From Dyadobacter sp. CY326 (GTDB lineage Bacteria > Bacteroidota > Bacteroidia > Cytophagales > Spirosomataceae): 64,000 nucleotides of DNA. Below are positions 25,377 through 35,195 of the stretch, piece by piece. Each line of letters begins with the position of its first letter. Within the stretch, counting starts at the first letter, position 1. Where the stretch lies: NCBI RefSeq assembly GCF_021390515.1, contig NZ_JAJUXI010000014.1:62001-126000 (forward strand), written 5' to 3'. The notes below the pieces were generated by a model. It was not told where the DNA came from and made no database searches. It worked only from the letters and a program-made list of their open reading frames with translations. Both the position numbers and the translations under genes were made by a program.

Positions 25377-27553
25377 ATTTTTTGTTCTTCTAATGCATGT
25401 TTAAACACAACAATGGATCTGCTATCGACCGTCACCGACGCATCCGGCCCGAAAACTTCTCCATCCTCAGACACAAGATTCGCACTGGTGTCAATCACTT
25501 TGTGCCACACCGTTCCATATTTTGCAGGAGGCAATGTGTAATCGACGGGCTCGTAATGGGCATTAAAAACGATATAAAAACTGTCGTCATAAATTGGCTC
25601 GCCTTTCTTGTTGACATGGCGAATTCCTTTTCCATTCAAATAAACTGCAAGGGATTTGGCATAATCGTGTCCCCAGTTTTCTTCCGGCATTTCCTCACCA
25701 TTGGGCAAGAACCAGGCAATGTCTTCCAGACCAATGCCCTTGATTGGCAGGCCACGGAACCAGTCTCTTCTGCGGAATGTGCGGTGCGCTTTACTGAATG
25801 CAATTAATTTTTGCGTAAAACCAAGCAACTCCTGATCGGCTTTATCCCAATTTAACCACGAGATTTCATTGTCCTGACAATATGCATTGTTATTTCCTCC
25901 CTGCGTCCTGCCCCATTCATCGCCTGCAACCAGCATAGGAACGCCTTGTGATAAGAAGAGTGTCGTCAGGAAATTACGTTTTTGCTTATTCCGCAGCTCG
26001 ATCACCTCCGGATTTTCGCTCGGGCCTTCATCGCCGCTGTTCCAGGAGCGGTTGTGGTCATCTCCATCATTATTGTCCTCACCATTGGCGAAGTTACGTT
26101 TGTCATTATACGACACCAGATCGTTCAATGTGAAACCGTCATGCGCGGTGATGAAGTTAATGCTTGCCGTCGGTCTCCGATATTCACCTTTATACAAATC
26201 CGAACTTCCAGTGAAGCGCTCCGCAAATTCCGCAAGCATACTGTCTGCACCGCGCCAGTAATCGCGCATACAATCGCGATATTGACCATTCCATTCAGCC
26301 CAGCCAATTGGAAATTTACCAACCTGATAACCATCCTGACCGATATCCCAGGGTTCTGCAATAAGCTTCACCTGCGAAATGATCGGATCTTGGTGGATAA
26401 TATCAAAAAACGCGCTTAGCCTGTCCACAGCATGCAATTCTCTGGCGAGCGTGGATGCAAGGTCAAAACGGAAACCATCCACATGCATTTCCGTGATCCA
26501 GTAACGAAGGCTGTCCATGATTAATCGCAGCACACTAGGAAGTCTGGCATTCAATGTGTTACCTGTTCCGGTGTAATCCATATAATAGCGACCATCCATG
26601 AGCCTGTAATAAGACATGTTGTCGATTCCGCGGAAAGACAATGTCGGGCCCATTTGATTTCCTTCGCCGGTGTGATTGTAAACCACGTCGAGAATGACCT
26701 CAATTCCTGCTTTGTGCAGTTCCTTGACCATGTTTTTGAATTCCTTCACCTGCTCTCCCTGCGTTCCGGCGCTGCTGTAACGAACGTCGGGCGCAAAAAA
26801 ACCAATGGAATTATAACCCCAATAATTAGTCAACTGACGCTCTTTCAGGTGGCGGTCCGAAATGAAGTGATGCACAGGCATTAATTCCACAGCATTGACT
26901 CCTAATTTTTTTAGATATTCAATTGAAGCCGGATGCGCCAATCCTGCATATGTTCCCCTAATATCTTCCGGAATGTCAGGATGGAGATATGTAAAACCTT
27001 TTACATGGGTTTCATATATAATCGTGTCGTGGTAAGGAATTTCGGGCGCAGGAACATTCTCCCAGTCGAAACTAGGATCAACCACAACCGATTTCGGAAT
27101 GTATGGTGCACTGTCTAATTCGCTGTAACTCAAATCCTCGTTTTCATCTCCAATTACGTAACCAAACAGCGCATCGTGCCATTGAATGGTCCCGGAAATG
27201 GATTTCGCGTAAGGATCAATCAAGAGTTTGTTCGGGTTGAAACGCAGCCCATATGTCGGCTCGTACGGGCCGTGAACGCGATATCCATACAATTGTCCGG
27301 GTTCGAGCCCCGGCACATAAACGTGCCAAACGTGGTGAGAAACCTCTTTGATTTCGATCTTTACGTGTTCGGCTTCACTTTCAATGCTTTCAAATAAACA
27401 GAGTTCAACGCCTGTTGCATTTTCTGAATATAAGGCGAAGTTAACTCCCTCACCGTCCCAGGTCGCTCCCAACGGAAACGGTTCTCCGGGGTAAACAACT
27501 ACTTTACTGTTTTCCGACCTGCTTACTACTTGGTTGTTAGATAATGCTTTCAT
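25373..27553 (-). CDS. treX: Glycogen debranching enzyme (GlgX/TreX)
   Basis: GH13 isoamylase-type enzyme of 726 residues that removes alpha-1,6 branches from glycogen or maltodextrins. CBM48 domain at about 15-130 (GEPFPLGATWDGEGVNFALYSENAT). Catalytic set: nucleophile in VDGFRFDLASTLARE, acid/base in LIAEPWDIG, third Asp in ITAHDGFTLNDL. Because it is followed by treZ with a 4-base overlap I use treX; glgX is equally valid by homology. A good promoter was not found in the 197 bases upstream. Confidence 0.92.
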   Translation of the reverse strand: MKALSNNQVVSRSENSKVVVYPGEPFPLGATWDGEGVNFALYSENATGVELCLFESIESEAEHVKIEIKEVSHHVWHVYVPGLEPGQLYGYRVHGPYEPTYGLRFNPNKLLIDPYAKSISGTIQWHDALFGYVIGDENEDLSYSELDSAPYIPKSVVVDPSFDWENVPAPEIPYHDTIIYETHVKGFTYLHPDIPEDIRGTYAGLAHPASIEYLKKLGVNAVELMPVHHFISDRHLKERQLTNYWGYNSIGFFAPDVRYSSAGTQGEQVKEFKNMVKELHKAGIEVILDVVYNHTGEGNQMGPTLSFRGIDNMSYYRLMDGRYYMDYTGTGNTLNARLPSVLRLIMDSLRYWITEMHVDGFRFDLASTLARELHAVDRLSAFFDIIHQDPIISQVKLIAEPWDIGQDGYQVGKFPIGWAEWNGQYRDCMRDYWRGADSMLAEFAERFTGSSDLYKGEYRRPTASINFITAHDGFTLNDLVSYNDKRNFANGEDNNDGDDHNRSWNSGDEGPSENPEVIELRNKQKRNFLTTLFLSQGVPMLVAGDEWGRTQGGNNNAYCQDNEISWLNWDKADQELLGFTQKLIAFSKAHRTFRRRDWFRGLPIKGIGLEDIAWFLPNGEEMPEENWGHDYAKSLAVYLNGKGIRHVNKKGEPIYDDSFYIVFNAHYEPVDYTLPPAKYGTVWHKVIDTSANLVSEDGEVFGPDASVTVDSRSIVVFKHALEEQKI

Positions 27554-27750
27554 TTTGAATAATTTTCGTTCAACACATATCCCGGCGGCAAACGCATTTG
27601 CGAGTCCGCATTACATCATTGACAAGCTTAAAAATTGCTGGCACTTTTGTTTGAGAACCAGAGTTGCTATAAAATTATGCCAGAAGGCACGGTTGTTGTC
27701 CTCAAACTAGATTATCATTAAGTTAACAAACGCAAATAATTGGTCACATT

Positions 27751-28002
27751 ATGGATAGCAACTTATTGCCCAAAATGGCAGCATTCCTTGAAAGAGTGGG
27801 CGAAATGAACGAGGATACGGCATATAGCGACGATGATCAATATTTGGTCGATGCGATCATTGCACTGGTCAATGAGCAAGGTCATACTTCCATAACGGCG
27901 GATTTTAACAAACCATTCATTCATCCGATGATCACCATCCAAAAATGGGTGGAAGAATTGAAGCTGATCGTACAGCAGAAAATTGACGAAAAAACGTCCT
28001 GA
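27751..28002 (+). CDS. Small hypothetical protein
   Basis: 83 residues, acidic N-terminal half with helical character (FLERVGEMNEDTAYSDDDQYLVDAIIAL) and a C-terminal helix (WVEELKLIVQQKI). No signal peptide or known motif. It sits alone, divergent from treX and 220 bases before the signalling island, with codon use like its neighbours. I do not recognise it; probably a real small cytosolic protein. Confidence 0.55.
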   Translation: MDSNLLPKMAAFLERVGEMNEDTAYSDDDQYLVDAIIALVNEQGHTSITADFNKPFIHPMITIQKWVEELKLIVQQKIDEKTS

Positions 28003-28223
28003 CAACATGGAAAAGCGCAAATTTGCCCTAATTTTGGAATGATTTTTGTATTCTTAAACGGAATATCCTGTATTGACGTAAACCTAAAATTAACGCCTGC
28101 AATTGCAGTGTGATAAGTGTTTGAAATCCAGCGTATACACCCGCAGGTTAAGATATTCTCTTCAAATTCACATCACCGCTGACACAAAGCAGGAACTGCC
28201 ATGGATAATATTTTGCCCATATT

Positions 28224-29819
28224 ATGATTCTGATTGTCGACGACAGGCCGGAAAATATCCTTCCTTTGAAAAAAATCCTCGAACTGCATCACTTTCAAAC
28301 GGATAGTGCGGAATCTGGTGAAGAGGCTTTGAAAAAAGTCTTGAAAAACAGCTATTCCGTGATCATCATGGACGTGCAAATGCCTGGCATGGACGGTTTT
28401 GAAGTTGCGGAAGCTATTTCCGGATTTAGTAAGGCCAAGGACACGCCCATCATTTTTCTTTCTGCGGTGAATAAAGAGAAAAAGTTTATCACCAGAGGAT
28501 ATTCTTCGGGAGGATTTGATTATCTGACCAAGCCCGTCGATCCTGACATTCTCCTGCTGAAAGTGAAAACTTTTTACAAGCTTTACGAGCAGCAGCAGGA
28601 ACTGAAAGCCATTCAGCATTCATTGCAGCACGAAATCGAAATCCGCAAAAAGGCGCAGGAAGAATTGGCCGGCAGAATGCAGGAGCTCCGTTTCATACTG
28701 GAATCGCTCCCGCAGATTGCCTTTACCGTCAGCACCGACGGGAAAATCGAGTTCGTAAACGAGCATTGGTTTCAATACACAAAAGACGCCTCTACTTTCC
28801 CGGAAACGCCGCCCGAGGATGCCATATGCGAGCGTTGGAAAACGCACCTTAAAGATGGACAGGAGTTTACAAGTGAAACCCGACTCAGACATCTCGAAAC
28901 AGAAGAGGAAAAATATTTCTTACTCAAAATAATCCCTATCCTTCAAAATGGCAGCATTGTGCGCTGGGTAGGCACATTTACGGACATTCACCAGCAAAAA
29001 ATAGCCACGGAATTGCTGGAACACAAAGTGGAATTGAGGACCCGGGAGCTTTTGGATAAAAACTCAGAACTCGAAACGACCAACCACGAATTGCAGCAGT
29101 TTGCATGGGTCGTGTCGCATGATTTGAAAGAACCGCTGCGTAAGATCCAGACTTTCAATCATTTGATTAAAGACAAATATTTAAATGAAAATGCGGAGGC
29201 CGTCTCCTATCTCAACCGATCCATCAGCTCGTCGGCAAGAATGTCGCGCCTCATCAGCGATTTGCTTGATTATTCGCGACTGTCTGTTAAAGCGCGTTTT
29301 CAACCAACCGACCTCAATGCGTTGCTGGAAGAGCTTTTATCTGATTTTGACGAGATCATTTCAAATGAAAAAGCGATCATTCGCCTGGATAAGCTGCCCA
29401 TTATTGACACCATTCCAAGTCAGATCAGGCAAGTGTTTCAAAACCTGATCAGCAATGCACTCAAATTTTGCAAAGAAGGCACGCCGCCCGAAATTCATAT
29501 CACTTCCTCCATCATTGACACAAAAGACATTGATGGACAGCCCTCGCCGGACGGCAATTTCTGCCGCATTGTCATTGAAGACAACGGCATTGGCTTCGAC
29601 GAGAAGTTCCTCGACAGAATATTCGTGATTTTCCAGCGACTCAACAACATGGGCAGTTATGAAGGAACGGGGATCGGACTGGCAATTGCCAAAAAAATTA
29701 TGGACAAACACAACGGCATTATCTCTGCCAGAAGTGCGGAAAACCACGGAGCGCAATTTATCCTTGTCCTGCCCCTTGTTCATGAACAGACACCAACCGA
29801 AATAAATACTGAAAACTAG
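28224..29819 (+). CDS. Receiver-PAS-histidine kinase
   Basis: A cytosolic 531-residue protein with an N-terminal receiver domain (about 1-120; phosphoacceptor Asp in SVIIMDVQMPGMDGF, Lys in YLTKPVD). Next come a coiled coil, a PAS domain (about 150-270, RFILESLPQIAFTVSTDGKIEFVNEHWF) and HisKA (phospho-His in WVVSHDLKEPLRKIQTF). HATPase_c has NLISNALKF, EDNGIGF and YEGTGIGLAIAKKI. Having the receiver first means its own activity is probably gated by another kinase. It is the first gene of a five-gene signalling cluster; 11 bases separate it from the next gene. Confidence 0.9.
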   Translation: MILIVDDRPENILPLKKILELHHFQTDSAESGEEALKKVLKNSYSVIIMDVQMPGMDGFEVAEAISGFSKAKDTPIIFLSAVNKEKKFITRGYSSGGFDYLTKPVDPDILLLKVKTFYKLYEQQQELKAIQHSLQHEIEIRKKAQEELAGRMQELRFILESLPQIAFTVSTDGKIEFVNEHWFQYTKDASTFPETPPEDAICERWKTHLKDGQEFTSETRLRHLETEEEKYFLLKIIPILQNGSIVRWVGTFTDIHQQKIATELLEHKVELRTRELLDKNSELETTNHELQQFAWVVSHDLKEPLRKIQTFNHLIKDKYLNENAEAVSYLNRSISSSARMSRLISDLLDYSRLSVKARFQPTDLNALLEELLSDFDEIISNEKAIIRLDKLPIIDTIPSQIRQVFQNLISNALKFCKEGTPPEIHITSSIIDTKDIDGQPSPDGNFCRIVIEDNGIGFDEKFLDRIFVIFQRLNNMGSYEGTGIGLAIAKKIMDKHNGIISARSAENHGAQFILVLPLVHEQTPTEINTEN

Positions 29820-29830
29820 CATCAGCATCT

Positions 29831-32800
29831 ATGCGAAAAACCTCTAACTCGATCATTCAGCAATTACAAATTGTTTTTTCTTTTTCCATTCTCCTACTGA
29901 TTTTCAGTTTGTTGGCGTCCTATTACAGTACCCAAAAACTGATCAATAATTCAGAGCTCGTCAACCACACCAATCAGGTCCTTATTGAAGCGGAAAGCAT
30001 TATTTCTTACGTGAAAGATGCGGAAACAGGCCAGCGGGGTTACCTGATCACGTCTGAGCCGTCTTTTTTGCAACCTTATGAGAATGCTTACCAGAAAACG
30101 ACCAACAGTTACAACAATCTCACCGAAACCACGGCTGACAGCCCCATTCAGCAAAAAAATCTTCGCGAAGTAAAAGCGTTGTACGAGGCCAAATTTGGTC
30201 AGATGCAATACATTATCGATCAGACGAGGAAAGATCCAAGCTTTTCAGACGATCAGGGAGCAAGGCTTCGGGAAATGGTCAAGGGCAAAAAGATCATGGA
30301 CGATCTGCGGCTTGTGGTGGAACGCATTAAAACTGCCGAAAACCTGATCCTGGAAAGTCGCCTGGAACAGCAGCAGATCTACGTCAAATACACGCCTATC
30401 CTCTTGGTCATTGCCGCGTTGATTTCGATTATGATCACCGTTTTTGCCTACATGCGGATTAAGAATGATATGGACAAACGCATTGTAGCTCAGGAGCTTG
30501 AAATGAAGAAATATGCCGAAACGGAACGGCGGATCAATCACATTGAACAGATTACCAAACGGGTTTCAGAAGGCGACTACACCGTCAGAAGCTCTGACGA
30601 TCGCGAGGACGAACTTGGCCGCATATCCCTGGCGCTGAACAGGATGACGGCATCATTGGAACAGACATTCACTGACCTTAATAACAAAAACTGGCTGCAA
30701 ACGGGCGCCGTAAACATCAGCGACGCCATTCGGGGTGAACGGATTTTGAAAAAACTGGCGCATAACCTGATCAACACGATTACAAATTATGCGGGAGCGC
30801 AGCTGGGCACGATTTACATTCTGGATAATGACTGGAATTTCAGACTTGCAAGCAGTCACGCCGCCGACAATGCGCCGGATTACATTACCGCGGGAACAGG
30901 ACTTGCCGGTCAGGTTATAGCAAGCAAAAAGCCCTTGATTATTCATGAAGTTCCCGACAATTATTTACGCGTGACTTCTTCACTTGGCGAAGCAAAACCA
31001 GCTACACTGGCCATTTTGCCACTTATTTATGCTTACGAATGCATCGGCGTCATTGAGCTTGGCTTTTTGAAAACACCGCAAAAATTTGAATTGCAGTTTT
31101 TGCAGGATAACCTGGAAGCCATCGCGACGGGCATTAACTCGGCATTGGATTACCTGAAACTTCAAAATTTCCTGGAAGAAACGCAGGCGCAATCGGAGGA
31201 ATTACAAACGCAGCATAACGAGCTTGAAAACCTGAATGCGGAGCTGGAAGCGCAATCTCAGAAGTTGCAGGCGTCCGAGGAAGAGCTGCGTGTACAGCAG
31301 GAAGAGTTGCAGCAAACAAATGAGGAACTGGAAGAAAGAAGCGGTTTACTGGAAGAAAAGAACATTGAAATTCTAAAAAAAGCCGAGGAACTGGAACTTA
31401 CAACGCGCTATAAATCAGAGTTTCTGGCAAATATGTCGCACGAGCTGCGCACGCCTTTGAACTCCATATTGCTCCTAAGCCGCCTTCTTGCAGAGAATGA
31501 TGAAAAGAACTTGTCTGACGAACAAATTGAATATGCCACAGTCATTCAATCTTCCGGGAACGGCCTGCTGGGATTAATTGACGAGATTCTTGATTTGTCC
31601 AAAATCGAGGCAGGCAAGATGGAGCTTGAATTCATGACGGTTTCGGTCAAAGAAATCACGGATGATTTGAAGGGCTTGTTTGCGCCTGTGGCAAAAGAAA
31701 AAGGGCTTGAATTTGCGATTAATGTGCATAGTAACGTTCCGCCCGTGATAGAAACGGATAAAATGCGCTTGGAACAAATCTTGAAAAACCTGATCTCCAA
31801 TGCATTGAAATTCACTTCGCAAGGGTCTGTCAAAATAGATGTCAGCACAAAGCAAGGCAATGACCACATGCTTCATTTTGCTGTCAGCGACACGGGAATC
31901 GGCGTTGCTCCCGAAAAACAATTGCACATTTTCGAAGCATTCCAACAAGCCGACGGCTCAACCAAACGCAAATATGGCGGAACCGGTTTAGGCCTGTCGA
32001 TCAGCAGGGAACTTGTAAAATTACTTGGCGGAGAAATAACATTGAGCAGCGTGGTGAACGAGGGCAGCGTGTTTACATTGACAGTTCCCATTGCGAAAAT
32101 TTACGGAGCGCCAGCGCCTGAGCCGCAAAGTTACTTCCTCAACCACAGCGAAGAACACCTGAAAACGGCTCCCACTGATAATCAAACGCGTTTTATCAGC
32201 ACCGTTGTTCCTGAAAGCATTGCCGACGACCGTGGAAGCATTGAGCCAACCGACAAGACGATTCTCATCGTTGAGGACGACACATTGTTCGCAAAATCAC
32301 TGCTCGACTACACGCGCAAGCAGGGTTACAAATGCATTGTCGCGGTGCGCGGCGATGAAGGTCTCGAACTTGCACAGACTTTCAAACCGATGGGCATTTT
32401 GCTGGACATTGAACTGCCGGTGATCAGCGGTTGGGCTGTAATGGATCAGTTAAAGGCCAATCCTGCTACACGCCACATCCCGGTGCATATCATGTCTTCG
32501 CACCGGATGAAAAACGAAAGTCTGCTCAAAGGCGCGGTTGATTTTATCGACAAGCCAGTCGCGTTTGAGAAAATGGACGAGATCTTTAAAAAGATTGAAT
32601 TTGTAGTCAGTAAGCAAAGCAAAAAAGTGCTTATTGTAGAAGATAACCCGATGCACGCCAAGGCTTTGGCTTATTTCCTCTCCTCATTTAATATCAATTC
32701 AAAACTGAAAAGTGACATTAACGAAGGCGTTGAGGCATTGCAAAATAATGAAGTGGATTGCGTGATCCTGGATATGGGAATTCCTGATAAACAGGCTTAC

Positions 32801-33433
32801 GAAATGTTGGAACTGGCCAAAAGAAGTCCGGGCTTTGAACACATTCCCATCATTGTTTTTACAGGCAAAAGCCTTTCGATGACCGAGGAATTGCGCATCA
32901 AGCAATATGCGGATTCCATTATTGTAAAAACGGCACACTCCTATCAGCGCATGCTCGACGAGGTTTCGCTCTTTCTGCACGTTGTTGAAGAAAATAAAAA
33001 AGGCGCGCTGAAATCGGGCGACCGACCGAATCTCGGTGGACTCAGCGAGATTTTGCAGGGCAAAACAGTGCTCATTGCTGATGACGATGTCCGGAACATT
33101 TTTTCGCTTTCCAAATCACTGGAAACTTATAAAATGAACGTCCTGACCGCATTGGATGGCAAAGAGGCATTGCAGCGATTGGAAGAAAACCCAGACGTTG
33201 ATGTGGTGCTGCTGGATATGATGATGCCGCAAATGGACGGCTATGAAACAGCCCGCCGCATTCGAGAAAATTACCAGTGGCGCAACCTGCCCGTAATTGC
33301 CGTCACCGCCAAGGCGATGACTGGCGACCGCGAAAAATGCATCAATGCAGGCGCATCCGACTACATTACCAAGCCCGTTGACATTGACCAGCTTATATCG
33401 CTGTTGCGTGTGTGGCTTTACGAAAAATTCTGA
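29831..33433 (+). CDS. Hybrid sensor kinase: CHASE3-HAMP-GAF-HisKA-HATPase-REC-REC-REC
   Basis: A 1200-residue membrane sensor. Two transmembrane helices (about 11-31 and 188-208) flank a periplasmic CHASE3 domain (AESIISYVKDAETGQRGYLITSEPSFL). HAMP is at about 209-280 and GAF at about 305-445. A long Glu/Gln-rich coiled coil follows at about 445-535 (repeated EELQ, QEELQQTNEELEER). Then come HisKA (FLANMSHELRTPLNSILLL) and HATPase (NLISNALKFT, DTGIGV, GTGLGLSISREL). Three receivers start near residues 810, 930 and 1075. All three keep the acceptor Asp (LLDIELP, ILDMGIP, LLDMMMPQMDGY), but receiver 2 has lost the usual Lys context. Partner of the following REC, CheR and CheB genes. Confidence 0.93.
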   Translation: MRKTSNSIIQQLQIVFSFSILLLIFSLLASYYSTQKLINNSELVNHTNQVLIEAESIISYVKDAETGQRGYLITSEPSFLQPYENAYQKTTNSYNNLTETTADSPIQQKNLREVKALYEAKFGQMQYIIDQTRKDPSFSDDQGARLREMVKGKKIMDDLRLVVERIKTAENLILESRLEQQQIYVKYTPILLVIAALISIMITVFAYMRIKNDMDKRIVAQELEMKKYAETERRINHIEQITKRVSEGDYTVRSSDDREDELGRISLALNRMTASLEQTFTDLNNKNWLQTGAVNISDAIRGERILKKLAHNLINTITNYAGAQLGTIYILDNDWNFRLASSHAADNAPDYITAGTGLAGQVIASKKPLIIHEVPDNYLRVTSSLGEAKPATLAILPLIYAYECIGVIELGFLKTPQKFELQFLQDNLEAIATGINSALDYLKLQNFLEETQAQSEELQTQHNELENLNAELEAQSQKLQASEEELRVQQEELQQTNEELEERSGLLEEKNIEILKKAEELELTTRYKSEFLANMSHELRTPLNSILLLSRLLAENDEKNLSDEQIEYATVIQSSGNGLLGLIDEILDLSKIEAGKMELEFMTVSVKEITDDLKGLFAPVAKEKGLEFAINVHSNVPPVIETDKMRLEQILKNLISNALKFTSQGSVKIDVSTKQGNDHMLHFAVSDTGIGVAPEKQLHIFEAFQQADGSTKRKYGGTGLGLSISRELVKLLGGEITLSSVVNEGSVFTLTVPIAKIYGAPAPEPQSYFLNHSEEHLKTAPTDNQTRFISTVVPESIADDRGSIEPTDKTILIVEDDTLFAKSLLDYTRKQGYKCIVAVRGDEGLELAQTFKPMGILLDIELPVISGWAVMDQLKANPATRHIPVHIMSSHRMKNESLLKGAVDFIDKPVAFEKMDEIFKKIEFVVSKQSKKVLIVEDNPMHAKALAYFLSSFNINSKLKSDINEGVEALQNNEVDCVILDMGIPDKQAYEMLELAKRSPGFEHIPIIVFTGKSLSMTEELRIKQYADSIIVKTAHSYQRMLDEVSLFLHVVEENKKGALKSGDRPNLGGLSEILQGKTVLIADDDVRNIFSLSKSLETYKMNVLTALDGKEALQRLEENPDVDVVLLDMMMPQMDGYETARRIRENYQWRNLPVIAVTAKAMTGDREKCINAGASDYITKPVDIDQLISLLRVWLYEKF

Positions 33434-33453
33434 TTTGTTTGAAACAACCCCCT

Positions 33454-33819
33454 ATGCATAAGAAAAAAGTGTTGATAATCGACGATGACGCCAGGAACAT
33501 ATTTGCGTTAAAAGCGACTTTGAAAGCCAAATCGTTTGATTGTATTTCATGTTTGGGGGCCCACGAGGCGCTAGATTTGTTACGCACCAATGAGCCTGTT
33601 GACGCGATCCTGATGGATATGATGATGCCCGAAATGGATGGTTATGACGCGATTCCATTGATCAAAAAGATAGAAAGCAGACGGCAGACGCCCGTGTTTG
33701 CGGTTACTGCGCAAGCAATGGTCGGTGATCGTGAAAAGTGCCTCCAAGCCGGTGCGGACGATTACATTTCGAAGCCGATCGACGTCGATAAATTGTTGCA
33801 GCTTTTAAAAGACATATAG
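33454..33819 (+). CDS. Single-domain response regulator
   Basis: 121-residue stand-alone receiver (CheY-like) without output domain: acidic pair in VLIIDDDARNIF, phosphoacceptor Asp in AILMDMMMPEMDGY, Thr in FAVTAQAM, Lys in YISKPIDVDKL. It closely resembles the third receiver of the upstream hybrid kinase (DARNIF/DVRNIF, DMMMP, AMVGDREKC/AMTGDREKC), pointing to duplication. ATG 33454 is chosen; an in-frame GTG further up would overlap the kinase. Three bases separate it from cheR. Confidence 0.92.
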   Translation: MHKKKVLIIDDDARNIFALKATLKAKSFDCISCLGAHEALDLLRTNEPVDAILMDMMMPEMDGYDAIPLIKKIESRRQTPVFAVTAQAMVGDREKCLQAGADDYISKPIDVDKLLQLLKDI

Positions 33820-33822
33820 GAA

Positions 33823-34632
33823 ATGATTGAGGATGAGGACATTGAACTTTTACTGAATGACTTGCTGGACATTTATGGCTACGATTTTACCAGCTATTCC
33901 AAGGCTTCGCTCAAACGACGCATTATCAGGCTATATTCGCTTGACAAATTCCCAAGCTTCGCCGAATTCCGTTACCGCGTCAAGACAGATGAAGGTTATT
34001 TAAAGCGATTTGTTGAGGAAATCACGGTTAATGTAACTGAAATGTTTCGCGACCCGTCATTTTATAAATCGGTGCGGGAAGAAATATTGCCGGTGCTGGG
34101 GACAAAGCCATTCATCCGCGTGTGGCACGCGGGCTGTTCAACGGGGGAAGAAGTTTTTTCAATGGCTATCTTGCTGAAAGAAGCGAATCTGCTCAAAAAA
34201 TCGCTTCTATATGCAACGGACCTCAATCCGAGCGTTCTGGAAAAGGTCCGCAAGGGGATTTTTCCTTTGCAGCAGATGAAACAATATTCTGAAAGTTACA
34301 TTGCATCCGGTGGCGTGAATGATTTCTCGCAATATTATACAGCCAATTACGGACAGGCAAAATTTGATCGGGAGTTGTCCGAGAAGATTATCATTTCCAC
34401 GCATAACCTCGTTTCAGACAGCTCATTCAATGAGTTTGACCTGATTTTTTGCAGAAATGTGCTGATCTATTTTGAAAAAGATCTGCAAGACAGGGTTCTC
34501 AAATTATTTGACGCCAGCTTGGGTTCCCTCGGTTATCTCGCATTGGGGACCAAAGAGACATTGAAGTTTTCCGTGATCCAGCACAATTTCAAGCAGCTTA
34601 ACCGGGAGAAAATATGGAAGAAGATCGTTTAG
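33823..34632 (+). CDS. cheR: CheR-type protein-glutamate methyltransferase
   Basis: SAM-dependent O-methyltransferase that in chemotaxis methylates receptor glutamates. 269 residues: N-terminal CheR helical domain (YGYDFTSYSKASLKRRIIRL; TVNVTEMFRDPSFYKSV) and Rossmann catalytic domain (VWHAGCSTGEEVFSMAI; DLIFCRNVLIYFEKDLQDRVL). Complete and apparently functional. No methyl-accepting chemotaxis protein, CheA or CheW is nearby, so the target is more likely the coiled-coil signalling kinase of the same cluster or a protein elsewhere. Its 3' end overlaps cheB by 19 bases. Confidence 0.92.
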   Translation: MIEDEDIELLLNDLLDIYGYDFTSYSKASLKRRIIRLYSLDKFPSFAEFRYRVKTDEGYLKRFVEEITVNVTEMFRDPSFYKSVREEILPVLGTKPFIRVWHAGCSTGEEVFSMAILLKEANLLKKSLLYATDLNPSVLEKVRKGIFPLQQMKQYSESYIASGGVNDFSQYYTANYGQAKFDRELSEKIIISTHNLVSDSSFNEFDLIFCRNVLIYFEKDLQDRVLKLFDASLGSLGYLALGTKETLKFSVIQHNFKQLNREKIWKKIV

Positions 34633-35195
34633 GCAAAGCAATCAAAGCGCTCGTAATCGGTGGTTCGGCGGGCAGTCTGCAAGTGCTTTTCAGCCTGCTT
34701 CCGTTATTGAAAGAGAATCTGCAAGTTGCTATCATTCTTGTGCTGCATCGCCGTAATTCGGTTGATTCCTCGCTGCATGAGCTCTTGGCTACAAAAGCGT
34801 TTGCCCCAACGCATGAGGTGGAAGATAAGGACATCATTAAATCCGGACACATTTACCTCGCTCCCGCAGATTATCATTTACTGATTGAAAAAAGCCATTC
34901 GTTTGCATTAGATTATTCCGAGAAAATCAATTTCAGCAGACCGAGCATTGATGTGACCTTCGAATCGGCGGCAGAGGCTTATGGCGCGTCGCTTGCGGCA
35001 ATGCTCCTGTCCGGTGCAAATGAAGATGGGACAAGGGGATTGGCGGCCGTCAAGCAAAATGGCGGCATTACAATTGTTCAAAATCCGGAAACTGCCCAAA
35101 TGCCCTACATGCCGCATTACGCGCTCACGCACACCGACATCGACCACGTTTTCGACATTCCGCAAATGGCACGGTTCATAAATAACCTTAACTAA
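34614..35195 (+). CDS. cheB: CheB-type methylesterase (catalytic domain only)
   Basis: Hydrolyses glutamyl methyl esters or deamidates Gln, reversing CheR. 193 residues correspond to the CheB_methylest domain alone; the usual N-terminal receiver is missing. Catalytic triad: Ser in VIGGSAGSLQVL, His in LVLHRRNSVDSSL, Asp in LLSGANEDGTRGL. The lone receiver encoded two genes upstream could supply regulation in trans. Overlap with cheR implies translational coupling. No obvious terminator follows. Confidence 0.92.
   Translation: MEEDRLGKAIKALVIGGSAGSLQVLFSLLPLLKENLQVAIILVLHRRNSVDSSLHELLATKAFAPTHEVEDKDIIKSGHIYLAPADYHLLIEKSHSFALDYSEKINFSRPSIDVTFESAAEAYGASLAAMLLSGANEDGTRGLAAVKQNGGITIVQNPETAQMPYMPHYALTHTDIDHVFDIPQMARFINNLN

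Noticed and set aside
27554-27750. Search for a promoter and regulatory RNA upstream of treX
   Set aside because: No TAnnTTTG match with acceptable spacing on the minus strand and no convincing structured leader.
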